Shown in pieces: positions 9,676 through 18,557 of a stretch of DNA of 64,000 nt (position 1 is the first letter of the stretch; every line of letters starts with the position of its first letter). The translations under genes and the position numbers were made by a program. Under the pieces are notes generated by a model. That model was not told the origin of the DNA, searched no databases, and saw nothing but the letters and a program-made list of their open reading frames with translations. Source of the stretch: Gautieria morchelliformis (taxonomy: Eukaryota > Basidiomycota > Agaricomycetes > Gomphales > Gomphaceae); contig WHVA01000399.1 in the NCBI GenBank assembly GCA_015179125.1, positions 1 to 64,000 of the forward strand, given 5' to 3'.

Positions 9676-10880
9676 ATGAGCTCTTCAGTCGATTTCTCTA
9701 AAATGTCCAGTGCCGAGATGAAGCAGCATTTTGCTGATATTCTTGCGCAGAAGGAACTGGCCGAGAAGCGCGAGGCCGAGGAAGCCGCGCGGAAAGAGAG
9801 GGAGCGGCTGGAGGAGGAGCGCAAGGAACTGGAGCGTCGGGAGCAGGAACGGAAGGAGAAGGAGGAGCGTGACCGTAAGCGTCGCGAGGAGGAGTCGCGC
9901 GCCCGTGAAGAACAACGGAAACGGGATGCGGCCGAAAAGGCTGCGGAAGAAAAGGCCGTGGCGGAAAAGGCAGGGAAGTTCCGGGTGAGTCGGAAATGTC
10001 GTGGGGAGGTTCCGGAGCTCACAGAGAACTGCCAGAGAGTTGCCGATTCCGAGGGGGAGTCGGAAGCGGAAAGCACGCCGACTCCAGAGGGCAAGGGGAA
10101 GCAAAAAGAAAGTGCTCCCATGCCGAACGTAGTTGAGGAGCAGAAACGGAGGGCGGACGAGTTCCAGCAGGCTCGGAAAGAGAAGCTGGCTCGGATACTG
10201 GAGTTGCGAGAGCTGGGGCCGGAAAATCCTGCGACCCGGAAAAGGAAGACCAGGGATGGTGAGGAGGAGAAGGCTCCTTGCGATACGTGCGAGGTCAAGG
10301 GCCTGGAGTGCGTGTGGTCGGAAAATCCGCGGGAGACGGCCTGCGAACGGTGCCGGGACAAGAAGTGCCGTTGCGTGGTGGATGGGTGTGCCGCGAGGGT
10401 GGAGCGGAAACGGCGCAGGGTTGAGACCGAGGGGCCTGAACCCCCAAGTCAAAACCGGGACCAAGCGGGAAAAAGGCGGAGGGGTTTCCGGTGACCGGAA
10501 CATCGGAGACAGCGGTGCTGAACCGCTTCAGCATGGCATCTCCGCTGCTAGACATCGCGGAGTCGCTGAGGGGGATCCGGAAAACCCAACGCGGGATCCG
10601 GAAACTTCTGACGGATATGGCGGTGGTTCAGGAACAGCAGTTGCTGTCGTTCCAGAACCAGATGACCGTCATGTCGGCGGTCCTGGAGCAGTTCAAGCGC
10701 GAGTACCGGTGGCGGAACGAGATGGTCCGGGAAAGGATGGAACCACGGGTGCAGGAGGAGAACGAGGCGGAAACGAGGGAACGGGTAGACACGGAGTTGG
10801 TGGTCGTCGAGGTAGGAGGGTCGGAAAAGGATCCGGAAGCGGAAAGGGAGGTCGAGGCGGAGACCATGAGGGAGGAGTAG
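9676..10880 (+). CDS. antisense retroelement gene: coiled coil plus Zn2Cys6 cluster
   Basis: Two open frames join through a short intron (10491-10531, GT-AG, 41 nt, with CTGAAC before the acceptor) to give 387 residues in frame. N-terminal ~20-100: highly charged, Glu/Arg/Lys-rich coiled coil. Residues 202-233: cysteines spaced C-X2-C-X6-C-X10-C-X2-C-X6-C, exactly the fungal Zn2Cys6 pattern, followed by the basic ERKRRR. C-terminal ~270-330: a second helical stretch (LRGIRKTQRGIRKLL). It lies antisense to Gypsy-3, between chromodomain and LTR, so it would be transcribed towards pol. Zn2Cys6 domains usually bind CGG triplets. Function is unknown; regulation of the element or DNA binding is inference. 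Confidence 0.65.
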
Positions 10881-11019
10881 GGTGTCGAGGTGACTTGTAG
10901 TATTTTTCTTGAAGTGTCGGAAATTAGCATATCGGAATAATAATCGGATTTTCTTTTGAATTATGACTTGAGAAATGTAAGCAAGGCGTGGTGTCGGAAT
11001 GAGGTCGGAAATGACTAGG

Positions 11020-11172
11020 GCGCGGAAATGGGGCCAGGCTTGTCAGGATATGACTTGTGGAAATCAGAGATGAGGTCAGAGGCGTGGTCAAGTTCCGTGG
11101 CGGAAATCCACGAGGTCTCTTCGTCGGTGTTTTCATAGCCTGCCCACTTGACTAGGTACTGGAGTTGGCAGC
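11020..11172 (-). pseudogene. C-terminal part of a Gypsy-3 chromodomain
   Basis: Reads LQYLVKWAGYENTDEETSW, then a C-terminal helix (SDLISDFHKSYPDKPGP) and a stop. This is the second half of a chromodomain, from its second strand on. The upstream half is missing because the LTR of Gypsy-1 copy B starts at 11173. Confidence 0.8.
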
Positions 11173-11652
11173 TGTAAGGGCAACCCTGGCTAGTCGTGGA
11201 GATCACACTACCACACAACTGACAAGGGGAAATCCAAAGTATGTATAAATGAACAGAGTATACAAGAGAGGGGATTCTCACCTGACAAGGGGAAATCCAA
11301 AGAGAAAAGTCTAAGGACCCCCAATGTCAGTGAGCCCGTATTATACTACGCTGCGCAGCCAGGGACAACGCTTGGCACCCGCCATCAACCCTGCATCCCC
11401 CTCACCCTTGATCGACCCTTGATGCCACCTATTATGCGAGTCGCTTGGTTTCCGACACTGTTCCGGGGCGGAAGTCGGAAATTGGAGTGGAACTGGCAAG
11501 GCGAACGGAACTGGTGGAAGTTCTCCCAGAAGCGGAATCGTTCCCGAAAGCGGATGCGGAGATGGAATCGGAACCGGAACCGGAGTCGGAAATGGAGTCG
11601 GAACTGGGTGTGGTGTCGGAACTGGAAATGGAAAACAGGGTGTCCCCTGACA
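11173..11652 (-). repeat. 3' LTR of Gypsy-1 copy B
   Basis: 480 bp, TG...CA on the plus strand. Identical in layout to 5025-5504 and 16921-17400, with one substitution in the poly-C/TGATCGA region. Confidence 0.95.
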
Positions 11653-14452
11653 TCACCCCCCCTCTAGCGTGCTGCGTCCTCGAAGCGCGGGACACAAGGG
11701 ATTGAAATGCCAGCGAGCGGATTCGGCGAGGGGCACCTGGATGTGTCCTGTAGAACTCCCGGAGTTTGTCAGGAGCGGAAACATCTTGCTCCGGGACCCA
11801 CGAATTCTCCTCGTACCCATACCCTTCCCATTTCACGAGGAATTGGAGTCGTCCTCGCACAAACCGGCTGTCCAGGATCCGTTCTACCACGTAGTGCTCT
11901 TCCCCATCTACAATTTCTGGCGGAGGTGGCGGATGAGCCTTCCGACGTGGAATTGGGTCCTCAAGCATAGGGAGTAACTTCACCACGTTGAAGACGGGGT
12001 GGAGGCGGGACATGGACATCGGAAGTCGGAGGCGGTATGCATTCCGTCCAACCCTCCGCGTCACTGTGAAGGGCCCAAGGTAGCGGTGGGCAAGCTTCTG
12101 CGAAGGGCGTGTGGTGCGGATGTCACTTGCATCTAGGTACACCTTGTCTCCAACTTGGTACTCTGGGGCAGGAACCCGGCGTCGGTTGTAGTACCTTGCC
12201 ATGTCATCCTTGGCCTTCGCAAGGGCCGACTTGGCTTCCGAAAGGGTGGAGTCCATGCGGTCTCGGAACTCATTGACCGTCTCGAGTCGGGAGTCAGCCT
12301 GGCGTGGTTCGAAGCCCATCCGCGGGTGTCGTCCGGAGTCAAGCATGAAGGGAGTCTGTTGCGTGGCGGAATGGACATGGTTGTTGTATTGGAATTCCGC
12401 CAGCGGAAGTAACTCATCCCAGTCATCCTGCCTCTCATTGACAAAGAGGCGGAGATATTGCTCCAACTCCTGATTGACCCGTTCCGTCTGTCCGTCACCC
12501 TGCGGATGGTACGCTGTGGTGGTAGCCAGCTTTATGCCGAGCAGGCGGTAGAGCTCCCGAGTCAGTTCCGCGACAAACTGCGGACCTCGGTCGGAAACGA
12601 CTTGCTTCGGGAGCCCATGCAACTTCCAGACATGTGCAAGGAACAGGCGGGCCGCTCCGAGGGCTGTGATCGTCGTGTGCGTCGGAATGAAGTGGGACAC
12701 CTTGCTCACCGAATCCACGACGTTCATGATCGCGTCGTAGCCATGAGACTCTGGGAGTTCAACGATGAAGTCGACACTGATGGTGTCCCAGCGGGATTCG
12801 GGAATCGGGAGCGGAACAAGTTCTCCGACGGGCGGATGTCGTTGCGCTTTGGTTCGGAGACAAAGGTCACACGTCTTCACGTACTGTCCGATGTAGCGGG
12901 ACATCTGAGGCCACCAGTAATTCCGAGCCACTAACTCCAGCGTCTTCCACCTGCCAGCATGCCCAGCGACCCGTGTGTCATGGTGCTGGGACACGATGCG
13001 ACGGCGGAGGTCCGCCCCACCTGGAACATAGACCTTGCCCCTGAAGTGGAGCAGTCCATCACGTTCCGACCATTCCGCTGCCCGTACAGACCGTGAGTGC
13101 CCTTTCCGGAGTTCCTCCACTGCCTTCACCACCGACTCCTCCTTCTCTCCATTCCGGTACTGCCTCCGGATATCCCGGAGCATTTCCGCTTCCGCCCCAA
13201 CTGCAGTTACTCCTTCTAGGGCACGGATTGCAAAGAGACTAGGGCGGAGCAGTGTCATATCCGCGTTGTCTCCACTTCCGCTTCCGTGATCCGCGCGGCG
13301 GGATAGGGCATCGGGCTTGCCCATGGTGCGGCCGGGGCGGTGGTGGAGCATGAAGTCGAACCGGGACAGGTGTAGGGACCACCGTGCTTGTCGTCGGTTC
13401 AGCTTCTTAGATGTGCGGAAATACTCGAGGTTCTTGTGGTCTGTCCAGATCTCAAAAGGGCATAGAGCACCCTCGAGGAAGTGTCGCCACTCCTCCAGCG
13501 CTCGGATGATTGCCAGCATCTCCTTGTCATGGATCTCATAGTTCCGCTCGACCGGACTAAGGCTCTTAGAGAAGAAGGCAATCGGATGCCACCCCCCACC
13601 ATCTTCCGATGACTGCTGTGACAAGACCGCTCCGGTAGCTGCGTCGGAAGAATCCGCCTCGACTCGATAAGGGCGAGAGTCGTCGGGAAAGATCAGGACC
13701 GGAGCGGAAGTGATCAGCCCCTTGAGTTTGTCAAAGGAAGTCTGTTCCGGCTCTCCCCACCGCCATCCAACCTCTTTCTTGGTGAGGTCGAAGAGGGCAC
13801 GGGCGTGGCAGGAGAAGTCCTTGATGAACCGCCGGTAGAAATTGACAAACCCAATGAAGGACTGGACCTCCTTCTTGTTTCGCGGCACGGGCCAATCCGA
13901 TACACCGGAAACTTTGACTGGGTCCATTTCCACCTTTCCTTCCGACACAATCACCCCAAGATACTCTATCCGCGTCCGCTCAAATTCGCACTTTTCCGGC
14001 TTGAGACACAGGTTGTACTCCCGGAGCCGTTCCAGCACTCTCCGCACGACTTCCCGATGTTCGGACATTGTTTTCGTGAAAATGAGGATGTCATCGAGGT
14101 AGACGCAGACAACCCCTTCTGCTATCATGTCACGGAAAATATCATTCATCATCATCTGGAACGTGGCAGGACTGTTGGTGAGGCCAAAGAACATGACCTG
14201 TGGCTCAAAGAGTCCTCGATTGGTGCGGAATGCGGCCTTCCACTCGTCTCCCTCCCGGATCCGGACATTGTTGAAGCCCCAGCGGACATCCAGCTTAGTG
14301 AAGTACCTCGCCCCGCGGAGTTGTGTGATCAGTTCGGAAATGAGTGGAATGGGGTACCGGTTCTTGATCGTGATCGCATTCAAGGCCCGGTAGTCCTGCA
14401 CAAGTCTGAGCGAGCCATCCTTCTTCTTGATGAAGAACACCGGAGATGCCAT
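11432..14452 (-). CDS. pol: RT-RNase H-integrase-chromodomain polyprotein, Gypsy-1 copy B
   Basis: 1006 residues from the first ATG in frame, identical to the copy A protein: RT with YLDDIL, RNase H, integrase with H-H-C-C and DDE residues, chromodomain, and a Ser/Asp-rich tail of ~73 residues encoded by the LTR (11652-11432). The frame is separated from protease by a register change just upstream, where CCGTAGGGG (14477-14485, minus sense) is one base short of the form expected for the conserved TGRIRPSKSPM block. Copies A and B share this, so it predates their separation. It is either a fixed mutation or a programmed frameshift. Confidence 0.93.
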   Translation of the reverse strand: MASPVFFIKKKDGSLRLVQDYRALNAITIKNRYPIPLISELITQLRGARYFTKLDVRWGFNNVRIREGDEWKAAFRTNRGLFEPQVMFFGLTNSPATFQMMMNDIFRDMIAEGVVCVYLDDILIFTKTMSEHREVVRRVLERLREYNLCLKPEKCEFERTRIEYLGVIVSEGKVEMDPVKVSGVSDWPVPRNKKEVQSFIGFVNFYRRFIKDFSCHARALFDLTKKEVGWRWGEPEQTSFDKLKGLITSAPVLIFPDDSRPYRVEADSSDAATGAVLSQQSSEDGGGWHPIAFFSKSLSPVERNYEIHDKEMLAIIRALEEWRHFLEGALCPFEIWTDHKNLEYFRTSKKLNRRQARWSLHLSRFDFMLHHRPGRTMGKPDALSRRADHGSGSGDNADMTLLRPSLFAIRALEGVTAVGAEAEMLRDIRRQYRNGEKEESVVKAVEELRKGHSRSVRAAEWSERDGLLHFRGKVYVPGGADLRRRIVSQHHDTRVAGHAGRWKTLELVARNYWWPQMSRYIGQYVKTCDLCLRTKAQRHPPVGELVPLPIPESRWDTISVDFIVELPESHGYDAIMNVVDSVSKVSHFIPTHTTITALGAARLFLAHVWKLHGLPKQVVSDRGPQFVAELTRELYRLLGIKLATTTAYHPQGDGQTERVNQELEQYLRLFVNERQDDWDELLPLAEFQYNNHVHSATQQTPFMLDSGRHPRMGFEPRQADSRLETVNEFRDRMDSTLSEAKSALAKAKDDMARYYNRRRVPAPEYQVGDKVYLDASDIRTTRPSQKLAHRYLGPFTVTRRVGRNAYRLRLPMSMSRLHPVFNVVKLLPMLEDPIPRRKAHPPPPPEIVDGEEHYVVERILDSRFVRGRLQFLVKWEGYGYEENSWVPEQDVSAPDKLREFYRTHPGAPRRIRSLAFQSLVSRASRTQHARGGVMSGDTLFSISSSDTTPSSDSISDSGSGSDSISASAFGNDSASGRTSTSSVRLASSTPISDFRPGTVSETKRLA
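11653..11665 (-). other. polypurine tract of Gypsy-1 copy B
   Basis: Minus strand reads AGAGGGGGGGTGA next to the 3' LTR, as in copy A. Confidence 0.75.
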
Positions 14453-15561
14453 GGGTGACTTGGAGGGGCGGATCCTCCCCTACGGAGGTTTTCCGCAAGG
14501 AATGCATCGAGCTCTACCTGCTCCTTGGGTGACAGCGGGTAGACCTTGCAGTTGGTGGGCTTTGACCCAGGCTCCAACTCGATGGCGTGGTCCCACAGCT
14601 TCCGTGGAGGCAGGGTATCAAACGACTCCTTGGAAAAGACGTCCTCGAACTCTCGCAGGTACTCCGGAATTTCCGCCTCTACTCTATCATGCCTCTTGGA
14701 GGCTTCAGCAAGGCGTTGCGAAATATTTCCGGTGGCGCGGATGTGTTCCGCTTCCGGCGGAAGGTTTACGTACAGCAAGCGCTCCCCTTCCGCCAGAATG
14801 TCTTCCGGGCCGAGTCGGATGACGTCGGAATCGGAATCGGAAGTGGGATCCGGTTCAAATTCCGCTTCCGAGTCTTCTTCTGCAAGCAGTGGATGGGGGC
14901 CAGAACGACATGTCTGTATGAGCCGTTCGGTCTTCCGCTGCTCCTGGCGTTCCTTCCGCACTTCCGACCGGCACATGTGACACTTGGCTGGACATCGACT
15001 CATCAGTACCTTCCGAGTCTGCCAATTGATCTCCGGGTTGTGCTCCTGAAGCCAGGTAAACCCGAGGATGATGTCCTGCTTCCCCAGGCTGGTGACTGCA
15101 AAGGAAGTGCGTTCTGAGTGTCCATCGTAGCGGAGAATTGTGTCTACTATCTCCGTGATGGACCCTGCCTCATTGGGGCTTCCATCCACATTGAACACCG
15201 GGATTGCGCGTTGCAACTTCCGCGTGGTCAGTCGGTTCCATTCCACATAGTCCCGGTCCATAAACTGACCAGTGGCCCCGCAATCGACAAGGGCGGGTCC
15301 GGATTTGACTTCCGCCGTATCTGTCGTCTGGATCTCCACCTTAATGACTAGTGACTTGGGGCCAGGGGTGGCAGCAACAACATAGCGCTTCGGAAGGCGT
15401 CTCTCCCAAGGGCGGATGCGGGATGGATGGGGTGTCAGATTTGGGTTTTGTGTGACTTTATCCGGTGGGTCTGTACGAAGTGAGGGGAGTGGGGGCTTTT
15501 CATTCTCTACTTCAAGACAGGCAAACCGGTTATGTACAGGCAGCAGGGGCACACATCTCAC
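14380..15561 (-). CDS. pol: protease and RT-linker ORF, Gypsy-1 copy B
   Basis: Uninterrupted ORF of up to 393 codons, overlapping the end of gag in the -1 register and overlapping the RT frame at its own end. Carries the retropepsin DCGATG and, before RT, the conserved EYLREFEDVFSKE and LDAFLAENLR. It lacks the extra T that breaks copy A. No ATG is evident near its 5' end, so it is probably expressed by frameshifting from gag. Confidence 0.85.
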   Translation of the reverse strand: MRCVPLLPVHNRFACLEVENEKPPLPSLRTDPPDKVTQNPNLTPHPSRIRPWERRLPKRYVVAATPGPKSLVIKVEIQTTDTAEVKSGPALVDCGATGQFMDRDYVEWNRLTTRKLQRAIPVFNVDGSPNEAGSITEIVDTILRYDGHSERTSFAVTSLGKQDIILGFTWLQEHNPEINWQTRKVLMSRCPAKCHMCRSEVRKERQEQRKTERLIQTCRSGPHPLLAEEDSEAEFEPDPTSDSDSDVIRLGPEDILAEGERLLYVNLPPEAEHIRATGNISQRLAEASKRHDRVEAEIPEYLREFEDVFSKESFDTLPPRKLWDHAIELEPGSKPTNCKVYPLSPKEQVELDAFLAENLRRGGSAPPSHPWHLRCSSSRRRMARSDLCRTTGP

Positions 15562-16733
15562 CCGCTGCGTGTCACAAAATCCGACGCATCTTCCGCTTCC
15601 AGTAGGCCATGTTCCGCATTTTCGGAAAGTTCTTCCGCAGTGGGCACTCCGTTTATGTCTGCAAGTGCGAGGAACTCTGGAAGGATCTCGAGTTTCTCCT
15701 CTGTGGTCATAAGCCGGATATCAAAGGCTTGGGGGCACTCGCGAGCATAGTGGCCTGGTTGTCGGCAGCGGAAGCAGGTGATAGTTCCGTGGCCTTTTCC
15801 GCGCATGCGGTCAACATCCATCGGGGCAGGGCCACTCTTCGAGGGAGGAGGGCTATGGTTCCTAATAGGAGCAGGCGGAGCAAGCATCGGAAATAATTTC
15901 CGCATGGGAATGAATGTGCTTCCGGGTTTTGGCACAGGTGGAGTAGGACGAGCGGAACTGCGTGTCGTGTTCCGACTCGTCTCCACGAAGGCCTCATTTG
16001 CCTCCCTGTTCCGAGAAACCTTCTGCGCAGCTTGGTACCACCCTTCCGGGTCATCAAAATCCGGAGCTCCATCCCCAAGCAGCGCAACTTGGTTCTGGAG
16101 TGTCGGATCAAGTCCTCGTCGGAATTTGATGACGATCGTCTTGTCGTCGTCATATTCCGCAAGGTCGATGAGCTCCTGGAAGCGATCGATGTAGTCATCG
16201 ACCGGATCTTTGGCCTGGTACCAGCTCGTCCCCTCGAGCTTTGTAAGGGCTGTGAGCTGCTCGTTTTTCGGGCAGAACTGGTCGGAAAATGTTTTCTCGA
16301 ACGCGTCCCAGTCCCGGAAGTAGTTCCCCTTGCCCTTTGCTTCATGTCGGATCACCTTGTTTGCAAAACGGGCTGCGCGGTCCGATTTGAAAAAGGACAA
16401 TGTCCAGTGAATCCGAGCCTGGTCATTCGGAAAGAGGTCTCCGACAATTGCGAAGTAGATGCTGCATGTGTTGAAGAATGCGCGTCCCTTCTCCCGATCT
16501 CCGTCAAAGTCCGCCGGAGTTGCGGGTTTGACCTTTGCTAACTTCGCGGACATCCTCTTTTCCGCTAGTTCCGCTTTTCCGAAATCCGGATCATCCAGCA
16601 TTTCATTTCCACCACCTTGTGGAATATCTAACTTAGCCAAAATCGCTTGTAAGGCTGTTTCAATCGCGTCGGTCTTCATCCGGTTCCGCGTCAATTCCTC
16701 CTCCATATTCCGAAGACGATCGTCCGGATCCAT
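15558..16733 (-). CDS. gag: gag polyprotein, Gypsy-1 copy B (intact)
   Basis: About 391 residues from the first ATG in frame (16733, MDPDDRLRNMEEELTR). The frame is open further upstream without another ATG. N-terminal coiled coil, central retrotransposon gag domain (RDWDAFEKTFSDQF, PVDDYIDRFQELIDLA), Pro/Ser-rich linker, CCHC knuckle CFRCRQPGHYAREC, and an acidic tail ending FVTRSG. It is the intact reference for copy A. The stop codon overlaps the protease frame. Confidence 0.9.
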   Translation of the reverse strand: MDPDDRLRNMEEELTRNRMKTDAIETALQAILAKLDIPQGGGNEMLDDPDFGKAELAEKRMSAKLAKVKPATPADFDGDREKGRAFFNTCSIYFAIVGDLFPNDQARIHWTLSFFKSDRAARFANKVIRHEAKGKGNYFRDWDAFEKTFSDQFCPKNEQLTALTKLEGTSWYQAKDPVDDYIDRFQELIDLAEYDDDKTIVIKFRRGLDPTLQNQVALLGDGAPDFDDPEGWYQAAQKVSRNREANEAFVETSRNTTRSSARPTPPVPKPGSTFIPMRKLFPMLAPPAPIRNHSPPPSKSGPAPMDVDRMRGKGHGTITCFRCRQPGHYARECPQAFDIRLMTTEEKLEILPEFLALADINGVPTAEELSENAEHGLLEAEDASDFVTRSG

Positions 16734-16908
16734 GTTGGACGGAGAAATATGGGACGGGATTTCCGGGGTTGGGAGCTCGACGTAAGAAGAGGGGCTGTCG
16801 TACGCTGTATGTGCGGAAGAGGTTGCGATCTCCGAGTCGCTGTCTCCGATTCCGAACGCACCTATGGCGAATGCAACGCGCAGTACGACCGCCGGTCCTC
16901 TAGGGGAG

Positions 16909-16918
16909 AGACTTTTCT
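16909..16918 (-). other. self-primer binding site of Gypsy-1
   Basis: Two bases inside the 5' LTR the minus strand reads AGAAAAGTCT. It is perfectly complementary to AGACTTTTCT in the LTR (5365-5374 in copy A), which lies 33 bp after the TATA box. This is the geometry of Tf1/sushi-type self-priming, where the transcript's own 5' end primes reverse transcription instead of a tRNA. Confidence 0.65.
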
Positions 16919-16920
16919 GC

Positions 16921-17400
16921 TGTAAGGGCAACCCTGGCTAGTCGTGGAGATCACACTACCACACAACTGACAAGGGGAAATCCAAAGTATGTATAAATGA
17001 ACAGAGTATACAAGAGAGGGGATTCTCACCTGACAAGGGGAAATCCAAAGAGAAAAGTCTAAGGACCCCCAATGTCAGTGAGCCCGTATTATACTACGCT
17101 GCGCAGCCAGGGACAACGCTTGGCACCCGCCATCAACCCTGCATCCCCCTGACCCTTGATCGACCCTTGATGCCACCTATTATGCGAGTCGCTTGGTTTC
17201 CGACACTGTTCCGGGGCGGAAGTCGGAAATTGGAGTGGAACTGGCAAGGCGAACGGAACTGGTGGAAGTTCTCCCAGAAGCGGAATCGTTCCCGAAAGCG
17301 GATGCGGAGATGGAATCGGAACCGGAACCGGAGTCGGAAATGGAGTCGGAACTGGGTGTGGTGTCGGAACTGGAAATGGAAAACAGGGTGTCCCCTGACA
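16921..17400 (-). repeat. 5' LTR of Gypsy-1 copy B
   Basis: 480 bp; minus-strand start TGTCAGGGGACA, end CCCTTACA. The next bases on the plus strand are GGGTG (17401-17405), the reverse complement of the flank of copy A. Confidence 0.95.
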
Positions 17401-17621
17401 GGGTGAGTGGGTAGTTGGTTCTGTTTGATATTGGTGAGTATAGTGGTGAGGATAGTGGTGTGATATAGTGTTTCCTCAGTGCTTCTAACATGTAGTGTTC
17501 TCTATATTTGTACTAAAGTTCAGGTATGAATACAGGATATTTATATACAGAAGACAGAGCAGAAGTAGACATAGTTCATGTATTATGGCCATGTCACCAC
17601 TGACTAATTCTGCAGTTCTGC
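17401..17621. other. short unique stretch, no feature
   Basis: TG/AG-rich intergenic DNA between the Gypsy-1 LTR and the minisatellite. Nothing recognisable. Confidence 0.4.
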
Positions 17622-18460
17622 ATGCATCTCGCCCGCACGCATGCATCACACGCCTGCATGCACGCAGGCATCACCCGCAGGCATCACCTGCATGCACACA
17701 TCACCCGCACACACGCATCACCCGCATGCAGGCATCACCCGCACGCACGCACCACCCGCACGCACGCATCACCTGCACGCACGCATCACCCGCACGCATG
17801 CATCACCCGCACGCATCATCACCCGCATGCACGCATCACCCGCACGCACCACCCGCACGCACCACCCACACCCACGCATCACCCACACACACCACCTGCA
17901 CGCACCACCCGCACGCACCACCCACACCCACGCATCACCCGCACGTACCACCCGCACGTACCACCCACACGTACCACCTGCACCCACGCATCACCTGCAC
18001 CCATGCACCACCCGCACCCACGCACCACCCACACGCATGCACCACCCGCACCCACGTACCACCCACACGCATGCACCACCCGCACCCACGTACCACCCAC
18101 ACGCACGCACCACCCGCATGCAGGCATCACCCGCACCCACGCACCACCCGCACCCACGCATCACCCGCACGCACCACCACCTGCACGCACCACCCACACC
18201 CACGCATCACCTGCACGTACCACCCGCACGTACCACCTGCACCCACGCATCACCCGCACCCATGCACCACCCGCACCCACGCACCACCCACATGCATGCA
18301 CCACCCGCACCCACGCACCACCCACACGCACGCACCACCTGCACCCACGCATGCATCACCCGCACACATGCATCACCCACACGCACGCACCACCCGCATG
18401 CATGCATCACCTGCACACATCACCCACACGCATCACCCACATCACTGTGGGTGATGCAGG
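17622..18460. repeat. CACCCGCACGCA minisatellite, about 0.8 kb
   Basis: Degenerate tandem array with alternating ~13-bp and ~17-bp units such as CATCACCCGCACGCACG and CACCACCCGCAC. Strand-asymmetric: C/A-rich on plus. Variants replace CCGC by CTGC, CACG by CATG and CCAC. It stays open in several frames on both strands (Thr-His-Pro repeats), a by-product of composition and not evidence for a protein. Confidence 0.9.
18431..18456. repeat. hairpin closing the minisatellite
   Basis: CATCACCCACA, a 4-nt loop TCAC, then TGTGGGTGATG: a perfect 11-bp stem. The unit inverts here, and the next 15 bp (CAGGTGATGCAG) are still unit-like on the other strand. Confidence 0.8.
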
Positions 18461-18557
18461 TGATGCAGTTAATGTGGAGGCACAGTGATGACTGCCTTGA
18501 ATTTTCCCAACAAGATATAGATTGACATGAGTACCCATCATAATTTTCTATGCTATT

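Larger units (their letters stand above)
8872..11172 (-). mobile_element. Gypsy-3 chromovirus, 3' remnant
   Basis: On the minus strand it reads chromodomain (11172-11020), a non-pol region holding an antisense gene (9676-10880), a polypurine tract (about 9554-9566, AGAAGGGAGATAC in element sense) and a 3' LTR (9553-8872). Gypsy-1 copy B is inserted within its chromodomain codons; the remainder should lie left of copy A, beyond the window, if the inversion model is right. Confidence 0.75.
11173..17400 (-). mobile_element. Ty3/gypsy chromovirus, Gypsy-1 copy B (complete)
   Basis: Complete 6.2-kb element with 480-bp LTRs at 16921-17400 (5') and 11173-11652 (3'). The LTRs differ at one clear position (C at 11403 in CTCACCC against CTGACCC at the 5' LTR), so insertion was recent. 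The flanks are GCAGC on the left and GGGTG on the right, which do not form a target-site duplication. That is explained by an inversion shared with copy A. Confidence 0.95.

Noticed and set aside
10133..10900. 255-codon ORF overlapping the antisense Zn2Cys6 gene
   Set aside because: Shadow frame, Gly/Arg-rich; the frame with the six spaced cysteines and the intron is clearly the real one.
12458..14980. Plus-strand ORFs inside Gypsy-1 copy B
   Set aside because: Antisense shadows of pol and protease, mirrored exactly on the other strand of copy A.
17495..18525. Long ORFs (300 codons, Thr-His-Pro-rich) on both strands
   Set aside because: They arise from the tandem repeat, which lacks stop codons in several frames; no start context, splice sites or domain.
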